A stretch of DNA of 64,000 nt, from positions 186,001-250,000 of the forward strand of contig JADJFB010000009.1 of the NCBI GenBank assembly GCA_016708845.1, given 5' to 3'. Of this stretch, positions 38,201 to 45,117 are shown one piece after another (the stretch's first letter is position 1; every line of letters starts with the position of its first letter). Under the pieces are notes generated by a model, which saw only the letters and a program-made list of their open reading frames with translations, was not told where the DNA came from and searched no databases. The DNA comes from Bacteroidota bacterium. Lineage in GTDB: Bacteria; Bacteroidota; Bacteroidia; B-17B0; Aurantibacillaceae. Both the position numbers and the translations under genes were made by a program.

Positions 38201-39962
38201 AGTGGCAATATCAGGTTCGGTAACACTAGGCTCAACTACTGGCGTTTGGTCATCTTCGGGTTCAGGTTTATTTACACCATCAACTAACTCATTAAACGCA
38301 ACATATCAATTAAGTCCTGCTGATTTATCGCAAGGATCAGTTACTATAAAATTAACTTCTACCAATAATGGTAATTGTAATTCTGAATTTGATAGTTTAA
38401 TAGTAAATGTAACGCCTAAACCAATTGTAGATGCAGGTATAAATGACACAATTTGTTTTAGCAATGTTTTTTACCCTCTTAATGGATCGGTTACTGGAAG
38501 CGCAAATTCGGGTATTTGGTCAACAATGGGTAATGGTGTTTTTGGTAACCCAAGTAATTTAACAACCATCTATACTTTAGGACAAGCAGATACATTAGCT
38601 GGTCAAGTAAAATTAATATTAACTTCAACTGGAGGTAATTGTTTACCTGAAACAGATACTGTATTAATTGTAATTGCAAAAGCGCCTTTAGTAAATTCAG
38701 GAGTTAATCAGTTAGCTTGCGATAATCAATTAATCCAATTGAATGGTACTGTAAGTAGCAGTTTAACCTCTACTGGAGCTTGGACAACATTAGGTACAGG
38801 TAGTTTTATCCCAGATGATTCATTATTAACCACCTTTTATCAGCCTTCCGCGTTAGACCTTTCTAATGGGAATGTAACACTCATATTAAGTTCTACAAAC
38901 AATAAAGGTTGCGCAGCGGTGAAAGATACTCTCGATATTAATTTCATACCATCACCAAATACAAACTTTAACACCAATAATGTATGTGCTAACAATTTAG
39001 CCACATTCACAGATAACTCTTCTACATCAGCTGGAAGTATTAGTAGTTGGTATTGGGATTTTGGTGATGCAACTACTGATAATACAAGCAGTCCAACACA
39101 CATGTATGTGAATGCAGGAACTTATACTGTAACACATGTTGCATACGGAAGTAATGGATGTAATGATACAATACGTAAACCGATTGAAATATATTTCTTA
39201 CCACAAGCAATGTTTTATCAAAACACGCCTTGCGTAGGGAATGTAACTCAGTTTAATGATTCAACAACATCCTTATCTGGTTCAATTACAAATTGGTTAT
39301 GGAATTTTGGAGATGGTCAAACATCTGCTTTTCAAAATCCACAACATGCTTTTGGAAGTGTAACCAATTATAGTGTTTCATTAGTTGTTACATCTGAGCA
39401 TGGTTGTAAAGACACGATTCAAAAAAATGTAACTGTAATTGCTGGTCCAAATGCTGATTTTAGCATTAACCCAAATCCAGCGCAAGCTTTAGAAACTGTT
39501 ACATTCACAGATCTTTCAACTGGGCCTAGCTCACTCGTTAATTGGTATTGGGCATTTGGAGATTCGGCTGTTGGAAATTCTCAGAATATAACGCATGTAT
39601 ATGACAATCAAGGTGTATTACCAGTTTTTTTAGTTGTAAAAGATATTAATGGATGTTTAGATTCTGCTAGAAAAGATATTTCCATAATATTATTGCCTGA
39701 TGTTCCAACTGCATTTACACCAAATGGCGATGGACAAAATGATTTATTTTTAGTAAGAGGTGGTCCATTCAAAACTATAAATATTAGAGTTTATAACAAC
39801 TGGGGACAACTAATTTTTGAAACCAACGATCAATTTGAAGGTTGGAATGGTACATTCAACGGAACCGAACAACCTTTAGGTGTTTTTGTTTGGGTTGTAG
39901 AAGTTGAAATGTTTAATGGCGAAAAAATTAAGAAAACAGGTGACGTTACTCTATTAAGATAA
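32262..39962 (+). CDS. Giant T9SS-secreted adhesin-like repeat protein 2 (2,566 residues)
   Basis: This is a paralogue of adhesin 1 with the same order: signal peptide (to about 24, SKSVISQ), IgGFc-binding-like head (VFWFAAPWVTVG, TVRVRQPAS, IVATENFTQITINDG) to about residue 450, 20 tandem 89-residue units (about 454-2230), three PKD-type domains (WDFGDATTDN, WNFGDGQTSA, WAFGDSAVGN) and a type B T9SS domain (VPTAFTPNGDGQNDLF, VYNNWGQLIFE). The heads of the two proteins are clearly related but differ at many sites, so the duplication is not recent. The ATG lies 20 bases inside the upstream PorP/SprF gene, which implies translational coupling. No lesion in 7.7 kb. Confidence 0.93.
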   Translation: MKKVLNRLILMILLIASSKSVISQIDTVFWFAAPWVTVGHAGNTPVVMRLSSFNNATTVRVRQPASTFDTTFVIPANSLVSESLSHLINQIENTPANTVLNRGIKITSNFPITVVYEIVSTGNNPETYSMKGQNGMGLEFVCPFQTKGINWAFSPTAKSQIDVVATQNGTVVWITPRCNVVGHAAGVTYSVGLNVGQSYNIENVTNLANVAGQNLSGTIIVSNKPISVSVTDDSVRGVSGCMDIMGDQIVPVEVVGTEYIINKGGLSAGEFEGAYIVATENFTQITINDGTITNVLLNKGDTYYYGIGQVLTYITGDKPFYVIHASGFGCELGEAIIPPLNCAGSDQVSFTRTNTQTFILNVLCKTASTGNFTLNGNATLVPASAFTVVPGTGGLWSGAQISFTTGQIPVGVTNLLRNTNPTDNLFSMGVINGGATTGCLYHYMSSFLRKVYTNAGIDQNLCSPTNTISLTGSVTGGSTTGIWTTTNGTGTFGNVNSLNTTYTLSANDLNQAQIKFILTSTGNCTPKKDTIALNIFKSPIVDAGSNLTLCKNNVASIPLNGSLQFAAGANWTSSGTGSFGNTGALSTTYIPSISDLAGSSLIIKLTSTGSLNGCPNKYDSLIINLTNPPVVSVSPDASACANNPTVAISGTVTGASTTGIWSGGLGTYNSNNTDLTAIYVPTPAEIATGSVNIVLSSTSNGNCNAVKDSLTITFTSAPGVNAGLDFSICRNNASAVLSGVVGGPTTSGIWSGGTGTFTPNNSTLNSIYVPSAAEIAAGSLTLTLSSTSNGNCNQVTDNVVISITNAPVVNAGLNLSVCKNNINSVLSGVVSGPTTTGIWSGGSGSFNPNTSVLNATYTPSAAELTAGFADLYLSSTNNGNCNIVKDTVRITFTNIPVVNAGSDLFICSNNINSALSGVVSGPTTTGVWSGGLGTYNPGSSALTSTYTPSAAEVLAGVVTLTLTSTNNGNCNQVTDLVQINFTPAPIVDAGLDLSVCKNNPTTSLSGLVTGPTSTGIWTGGTGTFNPNNTNLNPLYTPSAAEIAAGSVTLTLASTSNGNCNQVTDAVVITITNAPIVNAGLNLSICKNNTASVLSGLVTGPTTTGIWSGGSGSYNPSTSDLSATYTPSAAELTAGFADLYLSSTNNGNCNLVRDTVRITFTNAPVVNAGADLFTCANNINTALSGVVSGPTTTGVWTGGLGTYNPGSSALTTTYTPSTAEVLAGIVTLTLTSTNNGNCNQVTDIVQINLTPAPVSNAGLDLSVCKNNPIATLSGLVTGPTSTGIWAGGTGTFNPSSSNLNPLYTPSAAEIAAGSVTLTLGSTGNGNCNQVIDTVVITITNAPVVNAGLNLSICKNNTASVLSGLVTGPTTTGIWSGGSGSFNPSTSVLNATYTPSAAELTAGFADLYLSSTNNGNCNLVRDTVRITFTNAPVVNAGADLFTCANNISTAISGVVSGPTTTGVWSGGLGTYNPGSSALTTTYTPSTSEVLTGVITLTLTSTNNGNCNQVTDVVQINLTPAPSVSAGTDLAVCENNATTSLSGVVSGPTSTGIWTGGTGTYNPNSSTLNALYSPSAAEIAAGSVTLTLGSTSNGNCNQVVDTVVILITSPPIANAGINLSPCANNAVSVLSGLVTGPTTTGIWSGGSGSFNPNTSVLNATYTPSASELAAGFVDLYLTSTNNAGCNQDIDTVKITFTAPPLVLAGNDINTCANNINTVLTGTVSGATTTGIWSGGLGTFNPGNSALTTTYTPSAAEVSAGFVFLTLTSTNNGTCNDESDIVQINLTVAPSVNAGIDLSSCENNPTTVLSGFVSGATTTGVWSGGLGTYNPSSSVLNSVYTPNASEVAAGSVTLLLTSTNNGNCIQVVDSVVINFSNAPTVNAGIDLFSCKNNAASTLSGLVNGPTTTGIWSGGSGTYNPNSSVLNATYTPSSAEMTAGFITLYLTSTNNGNCNQVIDTVLISLTNPPLVNVGADISVCANNPTVAISGSVTLGSTTGVWSSSGSGLFTPSTNSLNATYQLSPADLSQGSVTIKLTSTNNGNCNSEFDSLIVNVTPKPIVDAGINDTICFSNVFYPLNGSVTGSANSGIWSTMGNGVFGNPSNLTTIYTLGQADTLAGQVKLILTSTGGNCLPETDTVLIVIAKAPLVNSGVNQLACDNQLIQLNGTVSSSLTSTGAWTTLGTGSFIPDDSLLTTFYQPSALDLSNGNVTLILSSTNNKGCAAVKDTLDINFIPSPNTNFNTNNVCANNLATFTDNSSTSAGSISSWYWDFGDATTDNTSSPTHMYVNAGTYTVTHVAYGSNGCNDTIRKPIEIYFLPQAMFYQNTPCVGNVTQFNDSTTSLSGSITNWLWNFGDGQTSAFQNPQHAFGSVTNYSVSLVVTSEHGCKDTIQKNVTVIAGPNADFSINPNPAQALETVTFTDLSTGPSSLVNWYWAFGDSAVGNSQNITHVYDNQGVLPVFLVVKDINGCLDSARKDISIILLPDVPTAFTPNGDGQNDLFLVRGGPFKTINIRVYNNWGQLIFETNDQFEGWNGTFNGTEQPLGVFVWVVEVEMFNGEKIKKTGDVTLLR
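33618..38951 (+). repeat. 20 tandem 267-bp (89-residue) units in adhesin 2
   Basis: Same unit as in adhesin 1. Units 8 and 11 (GTA codons at 35487 and 36288) are 801 bp apart and nearly identical through the next two units (DLFTCANNI and NLSICKNNTASVLSG types), so the three-unit superperiod is present here too. The first three and last three units are divergent. Confidence 0.9.
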
Positions 39963-39963
39963 A

Positions 39964-40959
39964 ATGAAAAAGATATTACTAATTCCATATTGCATTTTGC
40001 TTTTATTGAGTTCAACTCTTAAAGCACAGGACTTCCATTTATCAATGTATGATGCTGGTCCATTATTTTTAAATCCAGCATTAACTGGTGTTGTGGATGC
40101 TAATTATAGGGTTCATGCACAATACAGAAATCAATGGAGATCGGTTGCATTTAAGCCATACAATACTGCATTAATAAGTTTTGATGCACCAAAAGGTAAA
40201 TGGGGCTTTGGAGGACAAATAACAAATATGAGAGCCGGTGTAGGTAATTATAATGTTTTACAAGGCTTATTTTCTGTATCGTATGCCGTTCCATTAGATA
40301 AAAATAAATTTAACAATATTTCTTTTGGTATTCAAGCAGGTGCTACTCAAAAAAGAATAGAGGCTGGTTTATATACTTACAACAATCAATATGTTACAAC
40401 TGGCGGAGGTTATTTTGATCAATCTCAAGCATCAGGAGAATCATTTAACAGACAATCATTTGTTACAGAACAAGTGAATGCAGGTTTTATGTATTTTAAT
40501 TCAAAACAACAATCTAGAATAAATCCATTTTTTGGTTACTCTGTTTTTAACTTAACCAATCAAAGAGAAACTTTTTATGACAGCAATAATAAATTGCCTA
40601 TCAGACACTATGTTCATGCAGGTCTTAGATTAAATGTTACTGAGTTATTTTATATATTACCTAAAGTATTAATTATGATGCAAAAAAATGCGACAGAGCA
40701 ATTGTATTCAATTGATGCAGGTTACTTTTTTAAGGAACAAGAGTTTTATTTATTAGCTGGCTTAAATTATAGAAATAAAGATGCAGCAGTTATTTATATT
40801 GGAGCTCGTAAAAATAATTACATAGCTAAAATAGGATACGATGCAAATACATCTTCTTTAAAAGATGTTTCTAAATACAGAGGCGCATTTGAAATTTCAT
40901 TTACCTATATGGCAAAAAAACATAAACCAAAAGAAGCGCGTCACTGTCCAAGATTATAA
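39964..40959 (+). CDS. PorP/SprF family T9SS outer membrane protein 2
   Basis: The 331-residue protein starts with a signal peptide (MKKILLIPYCILLLLSSTLKAQ) and continues DFHLSMYDAGPLFLNPALTG and YRNQWRSVAFKPYNT, the PorP/SprF pattern. Further barrel strands include GKWGFGGQITNM and FNNISFGIQAGATQKRI. It begins one base after adhesin 2, mirroring the arrangement of the first pair, so it is probably dedicated to adhesin 2. It is diverged from the first PorP/SprF (different C-terminal tail, here HKPKEARHCPRL), which supports cargo-specific pairing over simple gene dosage. Confidence 0.92.
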   Translation: MKKILLIPYCILLLLSSTLKAQDFHLSMYDAGPLFLNPALTGVVDANYRVHAQYRNQWRSVAFKPYNTALISFDAPKGKWGFGGQITNMRAGVGNYNVLQGLFSVSYAVPLDKNKFNNISFGIQAGATQKRIEAGLYTYNNQYVTTGGGYFDQSQASGESFNRQSFVTEQVNAGFMYFNSKQQSRINPFFGYSVFNLTNQRETFYDSNNKLPIRHYVHAGLRLNVTELFYILPKVLIMMQKNATEQLYSIDAGYFFKEQEFYLLAGLNYRNKDAAVIYIGARKNNYIAKIGYDANTSSLKDVSKYRGAFEISFTYMAKKHKPKEARHCPRL

Positions 40960-40964
40960 AAGTT

Positions 40965-43034
40965 ATGAGAAAAATATTATTTGTTACTGTACTTCTTGCA
41001 ACACTTAACAGCTTTGGACAATCCAAACGTCTTTGGTTGAAATATGGAGATGATGCATTCTTAAAAAAAGATTATACAACAGCTATCATGTACTACAAGC
41101 AAGTATTAGATGATACTACTGTATTAAAAGAACTTGTTTTGCCTTATGAAGTTCAAATTGTGAATTTAAAAACTAAGGATTTTAAAGAAGATACTGCTAA
41201 AAAAACAACGGCAAAACCTAAAAATGAAATTTCAAAATTAGATTATGTTAACCATCAATTAGCAAATGCTTATAGATTAAACTTTGATTACGACAACTCT
41301 GTTAAGTATTACAAAAAAGTGGTAGATAACGGCGCGTATCCAGAGGATAGATATGATTACGCCATGTCTTTATTACAAGTAAAGAACTACAATACATCCA
41401 TGTTTTTGCTTGAAATTTTAATGGAAACAACTAAAAGTGATTCATTAAAAAAAATATTTCAAAAAAGTATTAGCTCTTGTTACTTTGCTTTAGATTCAAA
41501 TAGCAATAAAAAATTAATTATTGTCAAAAAAATGGACACAACCATTTTCAATGTAGGTACATCTAATTTTGCACCTATGTATTGGAATAGTTCAAATAAA
41601 TTATTGTTTACAAGTGCTCGTAAAGGCGGTGTAATTTTAGATCCAGAAAAACAAGATTCAAGGTACTTATGTGATTTATACTACACTGAATTAAAAGATA
41701 CAGGCTGGATAAAACCTGTAAACTTTGGTAGACCAGTTAATACAGGATTACATGAAGGTTCAAATGTAATTTCGTCTGATGACATTATGTTTTTTACACG
41801 TTGGAGTGATGCTAATAGAAATGAAGCTTTTATTTATATGGCTAAAATGAAAGACGGTTTGTTTTATGAAGCTTACAAATTAAGTGAAACGGTTAACAAA
41901 GTTGGATATAAAAGCATTCAACCCTATGTTTCATTTGATGGCACAAAATTATTTTTCTCTTCAAATAAACCAGGTGGTTTAGGTGGCTTTGATTTATATG
42001 TATGTAATATTGATGAAAAAGGGTTAACAGGAGAAGCAAAAAATTTAGGTCCAACCATTAACACTGCTAAAGATGAAGCAACGCCATTTTTTCATACAAT
42101 ATCAAATACTTTGTTTTTCAGTTCAAACGGACATACAGGTATTGGTGGTTTAGATATTTATAAAAGTGCTTTAAATACAGATGATTCTATTTACGCAATG
42201 CCAAAAAATTTAGGAACACCTATTAACTCGAGCAAAGATGATGCTTACTTTATTTTAGATAGGATTCAAACCAAAGGATTTTTCGCAAGTGATAGAGAAG
42301 ATTGTCCAGGAGGAAACTGCTATGACATTTATGAGTTTGAAAATGAACCAATCATGTTTGATATTAGCGGTACTGTAACTAACTATGTAACTGATGAGCC
42401 TATTGCTGGCGCTTTAATTACTATTAAAGATGTCTCAGGAGAAAATGAGCCATTATTTATTATTACGGATGACAAAGGATATTATACAACACCATTAAAA
42501 GAAAATACGCAATACTTTTTAAAAGCACAAAAGAAAAGTTATCAAGCTAGTTCGGCAAGTGCAACCACTAAAGGGTTAACAGAAACAGCTCATTTAATTC
42601 AAGATTTTGTATTGGACGTTATACCTGAAGCAGATGTTGTAATTGAAGGTATTGAATACGACTTAAATAAAACTACGTTACGTCCAAAATCAATGGAAGT
42701 ACTTGATAAAATTTACGAATACTTAATTCTGAATGATAACTTTAGTATTGAAATTAATGCGCATACAGATACCCGTGGTAGCGACAAAGCCAATCAGATA
42801 TTATCACAAGGTCGAGCGCAATCTTGTGTAACTTATTTAATTGGGAAAGGTATTGATAAGAAAAGATTATTACCAACAGGTTATGGAGAAACTAAACCAT
42901 TAATAAGTGATGCTGATATAGCTAATATGGTTCCTAAGAGTCCTGAATTTGAAGCAGCTCATCAAAAAAACAGAAGAACTGCTTTTAGAGTAATGCAAGA
43001 AAGTACTTTGATTAAAGAAGTAAAAAATAAATAA
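40965..43034 (+). CDS. PorE-like OmpA-family protein (TPR, PD40 propeller, CarboxypepD_reg, OmpA)
   Basis: Domain order in 689 residues: signal peptide (ending LNSFGQ); TPR-type helices (LWLKYGDDAFLKKDYTTAI, NAYRLNFDYDNSVKYYKKV); a PD40/WD40-like propeller (about 190-460, with repeated SSNKPGGLGGFDLYV and FSSNGHTGIGGLDIYKS); a carboxypeptidase-regulatory-like beta domain (ISGTVTNYVTDEPIAGALI); and an OmpA C-terminal peptidoglycan-binding domain (NAHTDTRGSDKANQ, LSQGRAQS, PTGYGETKP). This is the architecture of PorE of Porphyromonas gingivalis, a T9SS part that tethers PorP-linked complexes to peptidoglycan. It lies five bases after the second PorP/SprF and closes the operon. It may anchor both PorP/SprF-adhesin pairs; that is inference. 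Confidence 0.88.
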   Translation: MRKILFVTVLLATLNSFGQSKRLWLKYGDDAFLKKDYTTAIMYYKQVLDDTTVLKELVLPYEVQIVNLKTKDFKEDTAKKTTAKPKNEISKLDYVNHQLANAYRLNFDYDNSVKYYKKVVDNGAYPEDRYDYAMSLLQVKNYNTSMFLLEILMETTKSDSLKKIFQKSISSCYFALDSNSNKKLIIVKKMDTTIFNVGTSNFAPMYWNSSNKLLFTSARKGGVILDPEKQDSRYLCDLYYTELKDTGWIKPVNFGRPVNTGLHEGSNVISSDDIMFFTRWSDANRNEAFIYMAKMKDGLFYEAYKLSETVNKVGYKSIQPYVSFDGTKLFFSSNKPGGLGGFDLYVCNIDEKGLTGEAKNLGPTINTAKDEATPFFHTISNTLFFSSNGHTGIGGLDIYKSALNTDDSIYAMPKNLGTPINSSKDDAYFILDRIQTKGFFASDREDCPGGNCYDIYEFENEPIMFDISGTVTNYVTDEPIAGALITIKDVSGENEPLFIITDDKGYYTTPLKENTQYFLKAQKKSYQASSASATTKGLTETAHLIQDFVLDVIPEADVVIEGIEYDLNKTTLRPKSMEVLDKIYEYLILNDNFSIEINAHTDTRGSDKANQILSQGRAQSCVTYLIGKGIDKKRLLPTGYGETKPLISDADIANMVPKSPEFEAAHQKNRRTAFRVMQESTLIKEVKNK

Positions 43035-43050
43035 AATTATTACAAACATT

Positions 43051-43087
43051 AAAAAAGCCCTATGTTATAAAACATAGGGCTTTTTTT
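43051..43087. terminator. Bidirectional rho-independent terminator after the adhesin operon
   Basis: Perfect 10-bp arms GCCCTATGTT (43057-43066) and complement (43071-43080), a four-base loop, an A6 run before and a T7 run after. It serves the adhesin operon on the plus strand and rsgA on the minus strand. Confidence 0.92.
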
Positions 43088-43101
43088 AATTACTAATTTT
43101 T

Positions 43102-44037
43102 CTATCTAATTTCCCACTCTTTCCAATCCATTTCCTCACCATTCAAAATTCCAAGGTAACTTTGATAACGTTCTTGAGAAATTTCACCAGTATCAACTGC
43201 TTTTAAAATGGCGCAGCCTGGCTCATTCACATGTATGCAATTATTAAATTTACAATCGTTCATTCGGGCCATCATTTCAGGAAAGTAATGTGCTACTTCC
43301 TCCTTTTTCATTTCTACTAAACCCAACTCTTTAATACCTGGTGAATCAATAATATTACCTCCAAAAGATAGAGGAAATAATTCGGCAAAAGTGGTGGTAT
43401 GCATTCCTTTTAAATGTGCTTCTGAAATATCTCCGATTTTTAAATCCAAATTGGTATCTATCGCATTCACTAAAGTACTCTTCCCTACTCCACTATGCCC
43501 TGAAATTAAAGTAGTTTTATCTTTCAACAAAGTTTTAATAAATTCAATATCCTGTTTATCAAAAGATGATACAGAATAACATTCATAACCAATATCGGTA
43601 TATAATTTCATGATATCATTTTGCAATGCTATCATCTCTTCGTCCAACACATCTTTTTTATTAAACAAAATTTTAGCAGGAATTTCATAAGCTTCGGCTG
43701 TCACCAAAAAACGATCAATAAATCCTAAAGATGTTCGAGGTGCAACCAAAGTAGCTACTAAAACGGCCTGGTCTAAATTACTGGCAATAATATGTGCTTG
43801 TTTAGATAAATTGATGGACTTACGAATGATGTAATTTTTACGAGGATGAATTCCTGTAATTTGATTACTACCATCTTTATCTCTATCAATATCTACAATA
43901 TCACCAACCGCTACAGGATTGGTTGTTTTACGGTCATCCAATCGAATTTTACCTTTCAAACGGCATTCTAATACCTCTCCGCTATCAATGCGAACCGCAT
44001 ACCAACTTCCAGTAGATTTTGTAACTAAACCTGTCAT
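43102..44037 (-). CDS. rsgA: Ribosome small subunit-dependent GTPase A (RsgA/YjeQ)
   Basis: RsgA checks late 30S subunit maturation. The 311-residue protein has an OB-fold start (MTGLVTKSTGSWYAV), then a circularly permuted GTPase domain: G4 NKKD (126-129) comes before G1 GHSGVGKST (180-188), and G3 DSPG follows. The C-terminal zinc site is CKFNNCIHVNEPGC. Length and motif order are normal and the gene is intact. It shares its terminator with the adhesin operon. Confidence 0.95.
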   Translation of the reverse strand: MTGLVTKSTGSWYAVRIDSGEVLECRLKGKIRLDDRKTTNPVAVGDIVDIDRDKDGSNQITGIHPRKNYIIRKSINLSKQAHIIASNLDQAVLVATLVAPRTSLGFIDRFLVTAEAYEIPAKILFNKKDVLDEEMIALQNDIMKLYTDIGYECYSVSSFDKQDIEFIKTLLKDKTTLISGHSGVGKSTLVNAIDTNLDLKIGDISEAHLKGMHTTTFAELFPLSFGGNIIDSPGIKELGLVEMKKEEVAHYFPEMMARMNDCKFNNCIHVNEPGCAILKAVDTGEISQERYQSYLGILNGEEMDWKEWEIR

Positions 44038-44055
44038 TGGCGTAAAGATAATAAA

Positions 44056-44164
44056 TAGAACGCGGATGACACGGATTTAATATGATTCAAAAATAGAATT
44101 TTTAATTTTCAAAATTTAGCCCTTAATCTTAAATAATCATAACAATCAGCGTTATCTGGTTCTA
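44056..44164. repeat. MITE-like intergenic element, copy 2
   Basis: This 109-bp element has perfect 6-bp terminal inverted repeats (TAGAAC and GTTCTA). Read on the minus strand it carries AGATAACGCTGATTGTTATG near one end and TAAATCCGTGTC near the other, both shared in the same order with 15854-16024. It fills most of the 174-bp gap between rsgA and gldA. Confidence 0.55.
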
Positions 44165-44185
44165 AATTTATAATAAAAAAATCAG

Positions 44186-44193
44186 TATTTTTG
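44186..44193 (+). promoter_or_regulatory. Bacteroidota -7 box (TATTTTTG) for gldA
   Basis: TATTTTTG matches TAnnTTTG, 18 bases before the ATG at 44212. No TTG at the ideal -33 position; the sequence there belongs to the end of the MITE-like element. Confidence 0.45.
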
Positions 44194-44211
44194 AGATAAC
44201 AATCTACTACT

Positions 44212-45117
44212 ATGTCCATTAAAGTAAATAACATCACAAAACTATACGGCACTCAAAAAGCGCTAAATAATATATCTTTTGAAATTGGAACAAATGAAAT
44301 TGTTGGATTCCTAGGACCAAATGGTGCTGGAAAAAGTACAATGATGAAAATTTTGACTTGCTATATTCCACCAACCGAAGGTTCGGCTACAGTATGCGGT
44401 TTTGACACGAACAATCAAAGTATTGAAGTAAGAAAGCAAATTGGTTATTTACCAGAACATAATCCTTTGTATTTGGATATGTATGTGAAAGAATTTTTAG
44501 AATTTATTGGAGGTTTATATAAAATTAAAAATGCCAAAGAACGCGTTAAAGAAATGATTGAAGCAACTGGCCTACAAGTAGAACAAAATAAAAAAATTGG
44601 AGCTTTATCAAAAGGATATCGACAACGTGTTGGTTTAGCGCAAGCAATGATACACGATCCTAAAGTTTTGATTATGGATGAACCAACAACTGGCTTAGAT
44701 CCAAATCAATTAGAAGAAATTCGCGGCTTAATTAAAAAATTAGGGAAAGAAAAAACAGTGATGTTAAGCACGCATATCATGCAAGAAGTAGAAGCTGTAT
44801 GTGACCGCGTTATCATTATCAATAAAGGAGAAATTGTAGCGAACGATACTACTGAAACTTTACAAAAAAATACCACTAAGCAAGTTATTACCGTTGAGTT
44901 TGATAAGGAGGTTTCGGCAAACTCTTTAAAATCGATTCAAGATGTTGAAGATGCTATTTTGATAGATGGTAAAACATGGAAAGTCATTTCGGATGTAGAA
45001 AATGATGTTCGTAAAGAGTTATTTAACTATGCGGTAAAACACAATTTAAGTGTGTTAACCATGAATAAAGAAGAGCAAAAATTAGAAGATGTATTTAAAG
45101 CATTGACTAAAAAATAA
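44212..45117 (+). CDS. gldA: Gliding motility-associated ABC transporter ATPase GldA
   Basis: The 301-residue ATPase has Walker A GPNGAGKST (35-43), the signature LSKGYRQR, and Walker B LIMDEPTTGLDP. The start MSIKVNNITKLYGTQKALNN, the EHNPLYLDMYVKEFL stretch and the C-terminal extension to about 300 residues fit GldA better than a general ABC ATPase. GldA works with the membrane proteins GldF and GldG, which are not next to it here. GldA is needed for gliding in Flavobacterium johnsoniae, though many non-gliders carry it. Its stop overlaps the next ATG (TAATG), so it is coupled to an aldehyde dehydrogenase gene. Confidence 0.85.
   Translation: MSIKVNNITKLYGTQKALNNISFEIGTNEIVGFLGPNGAGKSTMMKILTCYIPPTEGSATVCGFDTNNQSIEVRKQIGYLPEHNPLYLDMYVKEFLEFIGGLYKIKNAKERVKEMIEATGLQVEQNKKIGALSKGYRQRVGLAQAMIHDPKVLIMDEPTTGLDPNQLEEIRGLIKKLGKEKTVMLSTHIMQEVEAVCDRVIIINKGEIVANDTTETLQKNTTKQVITVEFDKEVSANSLKSIQDVEDAILIDGKTWKVISDVENDVRKELFNYAVKHNLSVLTMNKEEQKLEDVFKALTKK

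Noticed and set aside
25180..38951. Regular 267-bp repeats as a CRISPR or satellite array
   Set aside because: The period is an exact codon multiple, the plus frame is open throughout, and the units translate to one protein domain. There are no short direct repeats with unique spacers.
26013..39103. Minus-strand open frames across the repeat arrays
   Set aside because: They recur at the same place in each unit and translate to low-complexity PVPPDQIPVVV-type sequence. They are antisense shadows of the repeats.
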